Positions 15,534 to 24,751 of a DNA stretch of 62,315 nt are shown here, piece by piece (within the stretch, counting starts at the first letter, position 1; every line of letters begins with the position of its first letter). The notes below the pieces were generated by a model. That model was not told where the DNA came from and did not search any database. It was given only the letters and a program-made list of their open reading frames with translations. The stretch comes from a virus. Location of the stretch: IMG/VR virus record IMGVR_UViG_3300021356_000019, positions 1 to 62,315 of that record; one strand, written 5' to 3'. A program made the position numbers and the translations under genes.

Positions 15534-16574
15534 TTATCCCTTCAATATGTTAATAATTAATAAATCCTTAAACTTGTCAATATTGCGTTTCAGCAATGGT
15601 TGTCTAAAATGCTTATCGAACACTTGTAGATAAGGATCGTTACCTATATATTTATCTGCATACCAAGTTTTTAGTGCCTCAAAACCAGTGAATTTGACAG
15701 CCTTATGGCCAACAGTATTGAATATATTTTTATACAAATGTATTTTAATATTGTATTCTTGATCCCATGCATCAACACCTGCACCTCGCGAAACGTCTCT
15801 TCCATATTTCTTGTTTAAATCTTTGTATGCATCTGTAGATAATTGATCTATAAAATGATGGCTTCTATAAAAATTAAAAATACTATCATCGTTTCTTAAA
15901 TCTAAGGCATATCTATAAGATAGATATTTTGTACTTAGCCTATCAACAGATACAATGTCATTTATACTGCCGTTTGGTGCACTTGATGTTTCTATAATAG
16001 GTCCGTCTATTGATTCAAATACCTTTAGTAATGGTAAAAATTGTGGAGTAACACAATGATATTTTTGTGCTGTTTCTAAGAAATCACCGCTATCAAAAAA
16101 CTTTAAAATATCAAAATCTATTATTTCAACATCGTCAGCAACATTTTTTATTTCATAATCATTGAATATAATGCCTTGGGATTTGTATCGTATACACCAT
16201 GGTTTAAACGCAATGTCCTTGCGTTTAAGCAGGTTATACAATGTAGTGCTATCAATACCACCACTTATAAAAACATTATGGGGTTTTAATTCTAATCTTT
16301 TTCTGTATACTTTTTCAAACAGATCGTCAAAGTTTTTATAATTAAGATCTTTTTTAATAGTAGAAACAATGTACTCATTGGTATCATCGAACTCTGATAA
16401 ATTTTCGTTTATATTTGCACGAGTATTAATTGCTTTTTGTCTTTCAATTTCGCCGCCAAGATATAAAATGTCTTTTTTATATTCTTTAAGTTCGGTGTCA
16501 TCTATGTCGTCACGCAAAACTTTAAAATATTTGCGTTCGTCTAGTTCACATTTGTTATTAAATAGTTTATCCAA
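15534..16574 (-). CDS. PP-loop ATP pyrophosphatase (asparagine synthetase-like domain)
   Basis: About 346 aa. NVFISGGIDSTTLY in the first third is the PP-loop SGGxDS motif of N-type ATP pyrophosphatases, as in the C-terminal domain of asparagine synthetase; no glutaminase domain is present. It probably adenylates a substrate before amidation or thiolation. Start uncertain: an ATG at 16634 would overlap the PAAR gene by 68 nt, while the TTG at 16574 overlaps it by 8 nt, which fits the neighbouring genes better. Confidence 0.7.
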   Translation of the reverse strand: MDKLFNNKCELDERKYFKVLRDDIDDTELKEYKKDILYLGGEIERQKAINTRANINENLSEFDDTNEYIVSTIKKDLNYKNFDDLFEKVYRKRLELKPHNVFISGGIDSTTLYNLLKRKDIAFKPWCIRYKSQGIIFNDYEIKNVADDVEIIDFDILKFFDSGDFLETAQKYHCVTPQFLPLLKVFESIDGPIIETSSAPNGSINDIVSVDRLSTKYLSYRYALDLRNDDSIFNFYRSHHFIDQLSTDAYKDLNKKYGRDVSRGAGVDAWDQEYNIKIHLYKNIFNTVGHKAVKFTGFEALKTWYADKYIGNDPYLQVFDKHFRQPLLKRNIDKFKDLLIINILKG

Positions 16575-16833
16575 TGTTAGTTCTACTTGCGCCGCCGGAT
16601 ATACCGTGCATACAAGTAGCACTATCGATCCCATCTCTGGCGGCTGGTTTACCTTCTATATTTACTTTACTGGAACCAGATGCTACTGTAGGATTGGAAT
16701 GTGGCGAGTCGCCATGACCTTGAACTGTGTCGCCAACTCTTGCTGGAGCAATACCTTCAATTGTAGTTCTAGAGGCTCCTGAAGTAATTGGACCTCCTGC
16801 TATTGATGTTCCTTTGAGTGCGGCTTTTGACAT
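16567..16833 (-). CDS. PAAR-repeat tail spike tip protein
   Basis: An 88-aa PAAR protein with the repeat units GISGGASRTNIG, VNIEGKPAARDG and IEGIAPARVGDTV, separated by metal-binding His/Cys segments (GHGDSPHSN, CMHG). PAAR proteins cap the membrane-piercing spike at the centre of the baseplate (gp5.4 in T4). I chose ATG 16833 (MSKAALKG) over an in-frame ATG 18 nt upstream that overlaps the promoter. Confidence 0.92.
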   Translation of the reverse strand: MSKAALKGTSIAGGPITSGASRTTIEGIAPARVGDTVQGHGDSPHSNPTVASGSSKVNIEGKPAARDGIDSATCMHGISGGASRTNIG

Positions 16834-16841
16834 AGTAATAT

Positions 16842-16849
16842 TATTTATC
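16842..16849 (-). promoter_or_regulatory. T4-type late promoter GATAAATA (divergent pair)
   Basis: GATAAATA, 8-nt spacer, then the PAAR ATG at 16833. Two bases from the plus-strand promoter at 16852. Confidence 0.75.
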
Positions 16850-16851
16850 AT

Positions 16852-16859
16852 TATAAATA
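16852..16859 (+). promoter_or_regulatory. T4-type late promoter TATAAATA, leaderless class (divergent pair)
   Basis: TATAAATA-CTAGT-ATG for the plus-strand gene at 16865. Confidence 0.85.
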
Positions 16860-16864
16860 CTAGT

Positions 16865-17446
16865 ATGAAACTAGAATGGTACCATAATCAAGAAGAAGGC
16901 TACATATATTGTGAAATAGACAATATTACATACAAATCTTACAATGGTGGCGATAATATTCTCAAATTTATCGACGGTAATCAAGTTGCTGACTTAGGCA
17001 AACATGATGAAAATGACCCATGGGAAAAAGAAAAACACTGGATCAGTGATAATTATTCTGATAGATTTGGTGTCTACGAATTTCACGATGCATCTGCTCA
17101 AGAAATGGAGCAATGGCTTGCCGACCACCCTGCATACAAAGAAGCATTTCCGGCCTTTGGTCTACATGAGGGTAGATATTTAGATCGCTTACAGAGAGAT
17201 TCACATGTGCAAATGGGCATGGATATGATAACAGTAATACAAGACTCAGTTGAAAAACTTCATGTCGAATGGGACAAATATGGTACTGGTAAATTCTATC
17301 GCAGAGAATGGTGTGAAGAAAATAACAGTTTTTACAATGTGCAACCTTGTTGTGTATTCCCAGATAATCCTGGAAGAACAGAGTTAAGTGATGAAGAAAA
17401 ACAAACTTTGATTACTGAACACGGTATGGATTTGTCTACTCTTTAA
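16865..17446 (+). CDS. Hypothetical late protein, 193 aa
   Basis: A 193-aa soluble protein, Trp- and Tyr-rich, beginning MKLEWYHNQEEGY, with CPC-like CCVFP near residue 164. I see no known domain. The start is fixed by the leaderless late promoter; a longer frame would run into the PAAR gene on the other strand. It is convergent with the gene at 17443, and the two share a TTAA tetranucleotide that contains both stop codons. Baseplate neighbourhood suggests a virion role. Confidence 0.75.
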   Translation: MKLEWYHNQEEGYIYCEIDNITYKSYNGGDNILKFIDGNQVADLGKHDENDPWEKEKHWISDNYSDRFGVYEFHDASAQEMEQWLADHPAYKEAFPAFGLHEGRYLDRLQRDSHVQMGMDMITVIQDSVEKLHVEWDKYGTGKFYRREWCEENNSFYNVQPCCVFPDNPGRTELSDEEKQTLITEHGMDLSTL

Positions 17447-17739
17447 GCCTTTGCTAAACTAATACCTGTAGTACCTTCAATATATTGATCAGCAAGATCC
17501 TTTAGTGTATCCATAGTACAAAAGATTTTTTCATTTGCAATGGTAATTTGTTTAGATGCATCAGCACTAAATAACCATGGCATCAATCCCAATCCTTGTT
17601 GAGTAATTTGTACTGCCATAGGCTTTTCAATAGTAATACCGTTTTCATCTTGACTGATAAAACGTGTAATAATTTCTGTATCGCTGGTTAATTTGATAGT
17701 GACAACGTCACCTTTTGTATGAGATTTATTTACTAACAT
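17443..17739 (-). CDS. Hypothetical protein, possible Sm-like fold, 98 aa
   Basis: A 98-aa protein with the pattern GDVVTIKLTSDTEIITRFISQDENGITIEKP (residues ~9-40, given in words as alternating strands with a central acidic turn) that resembles an Sm-like beta-barrel, followed by a QQGLGLMPWLF loop and a DQYIEGTTGI helix. I remember similar small proteins in T4-like cyanophages but no function. ATG 17739 is chosen because of an AGAGGAAAC ribosome-binding site; the longer frame overlaps nrdB. Confidence 0.7.
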   Translation of the reverse strand: MLVNKSHTKGDVVTIKLTSDTEIITRFISQDENGITIEKPMAVQITQQGLGLMPWLFSADASKQITIANEKIFCTMDTLKDLADQYIEGTTGISLAKA

Positions 17740-17759
17740 GTGTTTCCTCTGTGTGTGAA

Positions 17760-17767
17760 TATTTATA
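17760..17767 (-). promoter_or_regulatory. T4-type late promoter TATAAATA, leadered class
   Basis: TATAAATA 20 nt before the ATG at 17739; overlapped by a TATAAT-like box (TATAATATAAATA), but no -35 at proper distance. Confidence 0.7.
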
Positions 17768-18856
17768 TTATAACGAGAAGCCTGAGAAGGTTTCTTTGTC
17801 AACGTCTTGTTTAGTACCGCCAATAACATAAGAACTAATTTCAGTTTCTTGTGGTGCTACTTGTACTTCTCCGCCTGTGATCCATGCTTGGGTCCAAGGT
17901 AAAGGATTAGTGCCTGTGTTAAATATTTTTTCTTGTCCTACGGCGTGCATTCTTTTACCAGCAATGTATTCTACATACTGTTTAAGTAAGTCTGCATTTA
18001 GTCCAATAATGCTACCATCTTTGAACAAATAGTCTGCCCATTTCTTTTCTTGTTCTACTGCATCTAAAAATAATTGTGTACAGTCAGCATAAGTTTCATT
18101 GCGTATTTTTTCAAAGTCCTTATCCTCACGTGGTAAAAGTTTTAGCATTTGTTGTGTACTTGCTAAGTGAACATTTTCATCTCTAGCAATCAGTTTAATA
18201 ATTTTAGCATTGCCTTCCATCTTTTTAAGTTCTGCAAATGCCCAACTACATGCAAAGGATACATAAAAACGTACACCCTCTAATATGTTTACACTCATTA
18301 AACACATCCATATTCTTTTCTTGTGTTCGTATTCGTTATACTTAGAACTGCCGTTTTCTCTAAGTCTATTATACTCGATTAATGAATCGTAATATTGTGT
18401 TATGCTGTCTGAACAATCAATAATTTCCTTGATACTCATCATTTCATCAAACACTTTACTTGGATCTGGGTACACATTTCTAATGATATGTGTATAACTT
18501 TTACTGTGAATAGTTTCTGAAAATGCCCATGTTTCAATCCATGTTTCTAATTCAGGTAAACTCACAATTGGTAGTAATGCCAAGTTAGGTGACCGTCCTT
18601 GTACACTATCTAACAGTATTTGTCTTTTTAAATTACTAGTAAAGATGTGTTGCTCGAAGTCTGTTAAGTCTTTAAAATCCTTGCTGTCTTTGGTAATATC
18701 AACTTCTTCTGGTCTCCAAAAGAATCCTAATTGCTTTTCTGTAAGTTTATCAAACTGCCTATATTTAAGTACGTCAAACCTCTGTACTCCCATGTCGGCA
18801 GACAAGAACATTTTACTCTTTTCTGTATATTTTGATTTAGTATTAAGTACACTCAT
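17768..18856 (-). CDS. nrdB: Ribonucleotide reductase class Ia, beta subunit
   Basis: A 362-aa R2 subunit, close to E. coli-type NrdB. The radical tyrosine lies in ETIHSKSYTHIIRN near residue 130, together with the Glu/His metal ligands. LLDSVQGRSPN, RFYVSFACSWAF and LIARDENVH carry the rest of the di-iron site. The C-terminal tail DKETFSGFSL is the segment that docks on NrdA. It supplies dNTPs for phage replication. The ATG overlaps the nrdA stop (TAATG). Confidence 0.98.
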   Translation of the reverse strand: MSVLNTKSKYTEKSKMFLSADMGVQRFDVLKYRQFDKLTEKQLGFFWRPEEVDITKDSKDFKDLTDFEQHIFTSNLKRQILLDSVQGRSPNLALLPIVSLPELETWIETWAFSETIHSKSYTHIIRNVYPDPSKVFDEMMSIKEIIDCSDSITQYYDSLIEYNRLRENGSSKYNEYEHKKRIWMCLMSVNILEGVRFYVSFACSWAFAELKKMEGNAKIIKLIARDENVHLASTQQMLKLLPREDKDFEKIRNETYADCTQLFLDAVEQEKKWADYLFKDGSIIGLNADLLKQYVEYIAGKRMHAVGQEKIFNTGTNPLPWTQAWITGGEVQVAPQETEISSYVIGGTKQDVDKETFSGFSL

Positions 18857-21144
18857 TAAATTTTACAACTCTCGCAATCTTCGTCATCTAGTTCGCCCAT
18901 AGGCAAATCTTCTAGTTTATCATCTTTGTTAATATCTATCTCACCTTGTCCATCGTATGTGTTATTGTAATATAACTGTTTACCGCCATACTTATAAAAC
19001 ATTAGAAGATCCTGAATCAGCACACTCATTGGTACTTTTTCATCTTCATAGTGTTCGGGATTGTAAGAAGTATTTACCGAAATTCCCTGATCAATATACT
19101 TTTGCAGTACAGCCATTATTTTCAAATAGCCTTGTGGTGACTTTTGATCCCACAGTAGATCATATTTGTTTTTATAGTATGGAAAACCTGGTACAACTTG
19201 TTTTAATACACCATGTTTACTTTGCTTTATGCTGATGTATCCTCGTGGTGGCTCAATTCCATTCGTGCTGTTACTTATCTGTGCAGACGTTTCTGCTGGC
19301 ATTAATGCCATCAAAGTAGAGTTTCTTATACCATGCTCCTTCAAATTCTTTCTAAGTTCTTTCCAATTTTGTCTTTCTTTATGTGGTACCAATTCGTCAA
19401 CATCTTTTTTATATGTTTGGTTAGGAGTAATACCTAAACCGTATTTTGTTTCGTCTGTGCCTGGGCATTTGCCTTTTTCCATTGCTAGTTTGTTACTGGC
19501 TTTGATTAAACTATAACTCCATGCTTCTGCCCACTCGTCAATTAGTTCCAGGTTTGGCTCTTGATATGTCATGCCATGCTTTGCCATCCAGTATGCAAAG
19601 TTAATAATACCTACGCCTAGTGGTCTTCTCTTCATTGTACTGAGTTCTGCCGCCAAGACCGGATATTGTTGATAGTCTAATAGTTCGTCCAATCCCCTGA
19701 CTGCAAGTTTACATACTTTGTTCATTTCTTCAAAGTCTTTGATAACACCCCAATTGACTGCACTCAATGTACATAAACTAATCTCACCTTCTTCATCATT
19801 AATATGTGTCAGTGGTTTAGTGGGTAAATCAATTTCACAGCACAAATTACTTTGTTTTACTGGTGCTACATCTTCAATAAATGCACCATGTGTGTTAGCA
19901 TGGTCAACGTTCATTAAGTAAATTCTACCTGTGTCTTTACGTTCTTGTACGAACGCAGAAAACAATTCAATAGCAGGAATAGACTTTTTCCTAATGCTGG
20001 TTTTACGTTCGGCCGCTTCGTATAATTCTTTAAATTTGTCTTGATCAGCAAAGAAACTTTCGTATAATTCAGGTACATCTTTAGGCGAGAACAATGTAAT
20101 GTTACCGCCACTTATGAGTCTTTCGTACATTAGTTTGTTAAACTGTACACCATAGTCCATGTGTCTAACACGATTGTCTTCAGTACCTTTGTTGTTCTTT
20201 AGTACTAGCAAGTCTTCTACTTCTAAATGCCAAATTGGGTAATATAAAGTAGCCGCTCCACCTCTTACTCCACCCTGACTGCAACTTTTAACTGCTGATT
20301 GGAATAATTTATAGAAGGGGATAACTCCTGTGTGAGTTGCGTCTCCACTCCTAATAGGCGAGCCAATTGCCCTAATACTACCTGCACCAATACCGATGCC
20401 TGCCTTTTGACTTACATACTTAACTACAGCACTAGACGTTGCGTTAATGCTATCTAAACTGTCATCAGTTTCAATTAATACACAACTGCTAAACTGTCTT
20501 TGCGGTGTTCTAACACCTGCCATTACTGGCGTAGGCAAGGAAATTCTAAATGTGCTGATAGCATCGTAGTATGCTTTCACATACGCCATTCTTTTCTTTT
20601 CAGGATATCTACCAAACAATGTAGCCGCAATCATCATGTATGCTACTTGCGGTGTTTCGTAAATTTGACCTGTTGCTCTATTTTGTACAAGATACTTGCC
20701 ACGGAACTGTTCCATGGCCGCATAAGTTAAATCTTCATCGCGTTCATGTTTGATATAAGTTTGTAATTGATTTATTTCGTCTTTGGTGTAGAGGTCTGTG
20801 AACTCTGAATCATAGAAGCCATCATCAATATTTTTTTGTACAATATCACAAAGACACGGTGGTTCAAATGTGCCATACACTTGCTTACGCAAATGATAGT
20901 TGATTAATCTACCTGCTACATACTGATAGTTTGGTGTTTCTTCTGATATAAGATCTGCTGTACTTTTAATTAATGTTTCTTGGATATCAGTTGAGTTGAT
21001 GCCATCATAGAATTGTATTTGGCTATTGATTTCGACTTGTGATGCACTAACGCCAGTAAGGTCTTCTACTGCATACATCACGACCTTGTGTAATTTGTCG
21101 ATATTTAGGTCTTCTCTAGTGCCGTCTCTCTTTGTAACTTTCAT
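18856..21144 (-). CDS. nrdA: Ribonucleotide reductase class Ia, alpha subunit
   Basis: A 762-aa R1 subunit. An N-terminal ATP-cone (residues 1-90) suggests allosteric activity control. Catalytic block SNLCCEIDLPT near residue 437 carries the thiyl-radical Cys with Asn and Glu. MPAETSAQISNSTNGIEP near 610 and the radical-transfer tyrosine pair in QLYYNNTYDG near 730 are present. The C-terminal ESCKI carries the CxxC redox pair reduced by thioredoxin or glutaredoxin (one at 1165). The start overlaps the upstream gene by 29 nt. Confidence 0.98.
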   Translation of the reverse strand: MKVTKRDGTREDLNIDKLHKVVMYAVEDLTGVSASQVEINSQIQFYDGINSTDIQETLIKSTADLISEETPNYQYVAGRLINYHLRKQVYGTFEPPCLCDIVQKNIDDGFYDSEFTDLYTKDEINQLQTYIKHERDEDLTYAAMEQFRGKYLVQNRATGQIYETPQVAYMMIAATLFGRYPEKKRMAYVKAYYDAISTFRISLPTPVMAGVRTPQRQFSSCVLIETDDSLDSINATSSAVVKYVSQKAGIGIGAGSIRAIGSPIRSGDATHTGVIPFYKLFQSAVKSCSQGGVRGGAATLYYPIWHLEVEDLLVLKNNKGTEDNRVRHMDYGVQFNKLMYERLISGGNITLFSPKDVPELYESFFADQDKFKELYEAAERKTSIRKKSIPAIELFSAFVQERKDTGRIYLMNVDHANTHGAFIEDVAPVKQSNLCCEIDLPTKPLTHINDEEGEISLCTLSAVNWGVIKDFEEMNKVCKLAVRGLDELLDYQQYPVLAAELSTMKRRPLGVGIINFAYWMAKHGMTYQEPNLELIDEWAEAWSYSLIKASNKLAMEKGKCPGTDETKYGLGITPNQTYKKDVDELVPHKERQNWKELRKNLKEHGIRNSTLMALMPAETSAQISNSTNGIEPPRGYISIKQSKHGVLKQVVPGFPYYKNKYDLLWDQKSPQGYLKIMAVLQKYIDQGISVNTSYNPEHYEDEKVPMSVLIQDLLMFYKYGGKQLYYNNTYDGQGEIDINKDDKLEDLPMGELDDEDCESCKI

Positions 21145-21568
21145 GAATCTTTGTGAGTTTTTCCTGTCTAATAATTTCTCTAACTGTTATGTAATTATCA
21201 AAATTTTCAATATTTACACTTGTATTCGGTAAAATGTTATAATAACATACTCCGTCAAAAAACACAAGTCCTTCATGATAAATTTCTTTATTTTCGGCTA
21301 CAAGCCACCTTACGTTTTTTGTATCTATGTATTCTAATTGTGCTAATGTATGATACAATAATATTGCTTTACCACTCATACAAAACATTTCTGCTTCAAG
21401 TACTTCCCACGGTGTAGGCCAAGTACCTGGCGTAAAATAGTCAAAAGTTCTAGGTTTTGTTTCTATTCTATTGATGTATTGTAACACATTTTTCAACGAT
21501 GGGCGACCATTTTTATATTCTCGCCATATTGACAATCGTTGTTGGGGATTAACTATTTTATCAAGCAA
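21116..21568 (-). CDS. Hypothetical protein upstream of nrdA, 150 aa
   Basis: A 150-aa protein with a TTG start directly after the stop of the tail-fibre-like gene (TAA then TTG). It has aromatic-rich segments (FDYFTPGTWPTPWEVL near 40; WLVAENKEIYHEGLVFFDG near 85) and no known motif. The frame is maintained over the full length and codon use is like its neighbours. Function unknown; possibly a virion or host-takeover protein. Confidence 0.7.
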   Translation of the reverse strand: MLDKIVNPQQRLSIWREYKNGRPSLKNVLQYINRIETKPRTFDYFTPGTWPTPWEVLEAEMFCMSGKAILLYHTLAQLEYIDTKNVRWLVAENKEIYHEGLVFFDGVCYYNILPNTSVNIENFDNYITVREIIRQEKLTKIHESYKERRH

Positions 21569-23335
21569 TTATCCCAGCCACTTTCTAACTATGTATTTAA
21601 AGGTTGCAGTTCTGGGTGTGCCATCAGTTAAATTGTTGGTTGCTGTTAAAACAAAAGTATTTGTACTGTTATCATATGTTGTACTTAAATCAAATGTCGA
21701 TGTTCCAAAACCATTTTGCATTACAGCACCAGTGTCATTTAATGATGCATCTTGTAAAGTTTGATTTGCTGTAAGATGTACTGTACCTGTTCTGGAATAT
21801 GCATTACCTGTACCGCCAGCCGCTGTTACAGAATATTCTACAATTACAGCAGTTACATCAACTGCACTAAAAGTTACAATACCAGTTGCGCCTGCTGGAC
21901 AACTTTTAGTTATTGCTTCGAATAATGAATTAGCAGAACCTGTTAATAATACAGCATAGTCATCTTGTGTTAATAGTCTTTGATTTGTTTTTACATTTGT
22001 TAGTCCAGTGATATCAGAATTTTCACTGGCACCAAAAAGTTTATTTGTTATTGTTGAAAAGTTTTCTGCTTCTTGATTACCTGTAAAAGTTAGTGTTAAG
22101 TTTTCACTGCTAGTTGATGGTGTGTACTGGCCAATATTTGTTGCATTTGAATTAAATTTATTACCTACTTCTGCAGTAACAAACATATTAAATTCTTCAT
22201 CATTCAATGCGTCATGTATCCAATCTTCTAATTGTCCTTTTATAGAATTGTCCGCTTTGGTGTAGGTTGCATTGGCTGTTAATGATAATTCTGTAGCATC
22301 TGTAGTATCAGTAAATCTAACTTGAAATTGACTATCACAAGAAATAAAGAATTGATTTTCTGTACCTGCTACTTTTGTTGCTCTAAATGTTGCATCATTA
22401 TTAATTGCACTGACAACTAAATCTAAATTACTTGCACTACTTAGATCAATCTGAGAAGTAACATTAGCGGCTCCGTCGGGTGCGGCTTCTAAAATTATAT
22501 CAGTTAATGTTAACGGTCCGGCAGGCGAAGCCACTGTGCCTGAATCTGCAAAAACTTCTGTGTGTTTATTTTCTAAACCAATAAATGCTGTACCTACTTC
22601 GTAATCTGATCTAATATATGCATTATTGAATTGTCTAAAACTAGCAACACTTTTTGCTTCATAAAACCCTGTTGTGGAAGTAGTTCCTATAACACCTGTA
22701 TCAAACATAGCACTAATTATATCTGCATTACTATAATAATTTATTGTAATATCATCTGTGCCAGTTGGATTACTACCAAATGTTATTGTTGTATTTTGTC
22801 CTGAACTAACTGGCGAAGAAACAAAAAATTCATTATTAAGCAAGTTTGCTGTTGATCTTGTTGCATTTGTACTTAATGCTACACCATTTTTTGCACCTGT
22901 AAAATCTGTAGATTCGAATGCATTACCGTCAAATACATTTTTAATATTACTTAAACTTGTACTTGCATTTCCGGTTACTGTTTCGTTAAATACTTTTTGA
23001 CTATGTGCTTGTCCGCTATCATCTTTAACTGTGAATGTTGTACTGTTTGCAGTACCGTTAAAAGTGCCTGTAGGAAATCTTTTACTAGGCATAATAAGTC
23101 TAACAAAATGATTATTCAAATATGAATTAGCATAATTAAAGCCTTCAGGTATGTTGTTTATAGATACAACATTTGCATTTTGAGCCGTTACGCCTATCTC
23201 AGGATCTAAGCCTATAAATACTTCTTTGCTGTCTGATGCTAATGCAATTTCTCCTGCTCGTAGAGGTTGAGGTAAATCTATACGATTCCCTCTGCGTTGT
23301 TGCATTCGTGATATAATTATTTCTTTGTCTGCCAT
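21569..23335 (-). CDS. Tail fibre/tropism-type virion protein, 588 aa
   Basis: A 588-aa Thr/Asn/Ser-rich, beta-strand-rich protein. The N-terminus (RMQQRRGNRIDLPQPLRAGE near residue 10, then ASDSKEVFIGLDP) has the RxQQRRG...L..GEI...D...IG pattern of tail-fibre N-terminal domains that attach to the baseplate. The remainder is repetitive strand-turn sequence typical of fibres. Late promoter GATAAATA 5 nt before the ATG. Confidence 0.75.
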   Translation of the reverse strand: MADKEIIISRMQQRRGNRIDLPQPLRAGEIALASDSKEVFIGLDPEIGVTAQNANVVSINNIPEGFNYANSYLNNHFVRLIMPSKRFPTGTFNGTANSTTFTVKDDSGQAHSQKVFNETVTGNASTSLSNIKNVFDGNAFESTDFTGAKNGVALSTNATRSTANLLNNEFFVSSPVSSGQNTTITFGSNPTGTDDITINYYSNADIISAMFDTGVIGTTSTTGFYEAKSVASFRQFNNAYIRSDYEVGTAFIGLENKHTEVFADSGTVASPAGPLTLTDIILEAAPDGAANVTSQIDLSSASNLDLVVSAINNDATFRATKVAGTENQFFISCDSQFQVRFTDTTDATELSLTANATYTKADNSIKGQLEDWIHDALNDEEFNMFVTAEVGNKFNSNATNIGQYTPSTSSENLTLTFTGNQEAENFSTITNKLFGASENSDITGLTNVKTNQRLLTQDDYAVLLTGSANSLFEAITKSCPAGATGIVTFSAVDVTAVIVEYSVTAAGGTGNAYSRTGTVHLTANQTLQDASLNDTGAVMQNGFGTSTFDLSTTYDNSTNTFVLTATNNLTDGTPRTATFKYIVRKWLG

Positions 23336-23340
23336 ACAAC

Positions 23341-23348
23341 TATTTATC
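23341..23348 (-). promoter_or_regulatory. T4-type late promoter GATAAATA, leaderless class
   Basis: GATAAATA-GTTGT-ATG in front of the 588-aa fibre-like gene. Confidence 0.85.
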
Positions 23349-23378
23349 TTTTTTGTTTACTTTGCAGATAAACTGATG

Positions 23379-24095
23379 CTAGACTTTTTGTGCATCGACT
23401 TTACCATAGTAGTCAGCCAATCTCTCGGCCCATTTACCACAGTACTTATCGAATTCTTCGCCTTCAATAATGAATTCTTTAAACTTAGATTCTCTATCAA
23501 CCATAAGTATGACTACTTTTCTTATCTTTGTTTCAAACATTTCATTATGTGCAAGTGCGTATGCACAACCTTGCAAAAAGTAATCTTCAATCCACTCACG
23601 TTTCTTGATCTTTTTGGCAGTCTTGAAGTCAATAATTGCTTCTTCCCCTTCATACATACCTATAGCATCACTAGTACCTGCGTATAAGCCTTTAGCAATT
23701 AAGGCTACTTCTACACCCCACAGTTCATCTATTTTTGTTAGTCCGTTATTAACCATTTCGTTTGTCATACTTTCTGCTAATATACTAACATGGTTATTAC
23801 CAAAGGTGTTCCATTCTTCTCCAAGAATATATTTTTCTAAAGCATTATGAACCTTTGTACCAAGGCCTGCGGCCTCTGTGCTGATACGAGTTGCTTCTGC
23901 TTCTCCTACACGTTTACGCCAGGCTATAAGAGCAGTTTTGTCTCCTGTATCTGAAAGGATAGTTGTGACACTAGGAACAGGGTTATTATCGTCGCCAGTA
24001 TATTGACGTTGTCCTGACTTTGCTGTTACTCTTTTTAGTTGGGGATAATTGTATTTGTTTTCTAAAAGGCTTTCTGTTACCACTTGATTGTCCAC
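23379..24095 (-). CDS. PD-(D/E)XK exonuclease (RecB/Cas4-like)
   Basis: A 238-aa nuclease. GTSDAIGMYEGEEAIIDFKTAKK near residues 134-155 carries the catalytic Asp, the Asp of IDFKT and the Lys of the PD-(D/E)XK core; HNALEKYILGEEW precedes it, and the QGCAYALAHNEMF helix matches the RecB-family motif QxxxYxxA. It is probably a DNA exonuclease acting in recombination or host DNA breakdown. It begins with GTG and overlaps the upstream gene. Confidence 0.85.
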   Translation of the reverse strand: MDNQVVTESLLENKYNYPQLKRVTAKSGQRQYTGDDNNPVPSVTTILSDTGDKTALIAWRKRVGEAEATRISTEAAGLGTKVHNALEKYILGEEWNTFGNNHVSILAESMTNEMVNNGLTKIDELWGVEVALIAKGLYAGTSDAIGMYEGEEAIIDFKTAKKIKKREWIEDYFLQGCAYALAHNEMFETKIRKVVILMVDRESKFKEFIIEGEEFDKYCGKWAERLADYYGKVDAQKV

Positions 24096-24400
24096 TGAAT
24101 TGTATTTCCGGTTGATGCGTTAGTGCTAATATTTACCGAATATCCTTTGTCAGTGAAATGTTTCTTGACCGTATTAATCTGGTCAGTGATTGTGGTATTA
24201 GTTGTGATGCCATTGTAGGCTTGGTAATAAGATGTATTACCGGTCATTGTTGTTCCTGTTGATTGTAGTAATTGAAGTGAACCAGCACTGATATTTGCTA
24301 GTACGTTAGCCTCGAGTGCTCTAACTTCGTTTAGTATGATAACACTATCGCGACTTCTTCTTCTAGCCTCTGTTGCGTTTATAAAAATACTATCAGACAT
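24077..24400 (-). CDS. Hypothetical protein in virion cluster, 107 aa
   Basis: A 107-aa Thr/Asn-rich protein (MSDSIFINATEARRRSRD). A helical first half (ILNEVRALEANVLANISAG) is followed by strand-rich sequence. The ATG at 24400 lies 9 nt after AGGAG; the alternative ATG at 24409 would touch that site. Overlaps the upstream gene by 8 nt. No known domain. Confidence 0.7.
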   Translation of the reverse strand: MSDSIFINATEARRRSRDSVIILNEVRALEANVLANISAGSLQLLQSTGTTMTGNTSYYQAYNGITTNTTITDQINTVKKHFTDKGYSVNISTNASTGNTIQWTIKW

Positions 24401-24749
24401 TAAGTTCATCTCCTATGCCTTTGTTAGCGGCCGATGTTGCTAAGTTAGATACGTTGTTTTCCATATCTTCTGGCTCTGGTACCATTTCGTCTGGTACATT
24501 GCCTGGTAAATTAAATTCTATTTCTGAATTACTTACATTTGCAATTAAGTTTTGAAACTCTGGAGATTCTAAAATTAATCTAAGCATTGATTTAGAAATA
24601 CCTATTCCTAGTTCATTTACTTCTTCTACAAATGCGTCTAGGCTTGCACTCTTTACATTGCTTTCGATTTTGTTAATTACCAGTTCTTCCACATCAGACT
24701 TTACATCATCCATGTCAGATTCTGTGATTGCAAAGTCCGTAAACCTCAT
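24393..24749 (-). CDS. Tagged putative internal virion protein, 118 aa
   Basis: An acidic 118-aa protein starting MRFTDFAITE, the closest match in the window to the T4 internal-protein capsid-targeting leader MKTYQEFIAE, with a likely prohead-protease site ITE after residue 10. The remainder is helical and acidic, ending GIGDELNV. Gene follows the 401-aa structural gene within 2 nt. Function unknown; packaging in the head is an inference. Confidence 0.7.
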   Translation of the reverse strand: MRFTDFAITESDMDDVKSDVEELVINKIESNVKSASLDAFVEEVNELGIGISKSMLRLILESPEFQNLIANVSNSEIEFNLPGNVPDEMVPEPEDMENNVSNLATSAANKGIGDELNV

Positions 24750-24751
24750 GA

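Noticed and set aside
17760-17790. A TATAAT-like box with a distant TTGACA upstream of the 98-aa gene
   Set aside because: Spacer is about 24 nt, too long for a sigma70 promoter; only the late promoter is accepted.
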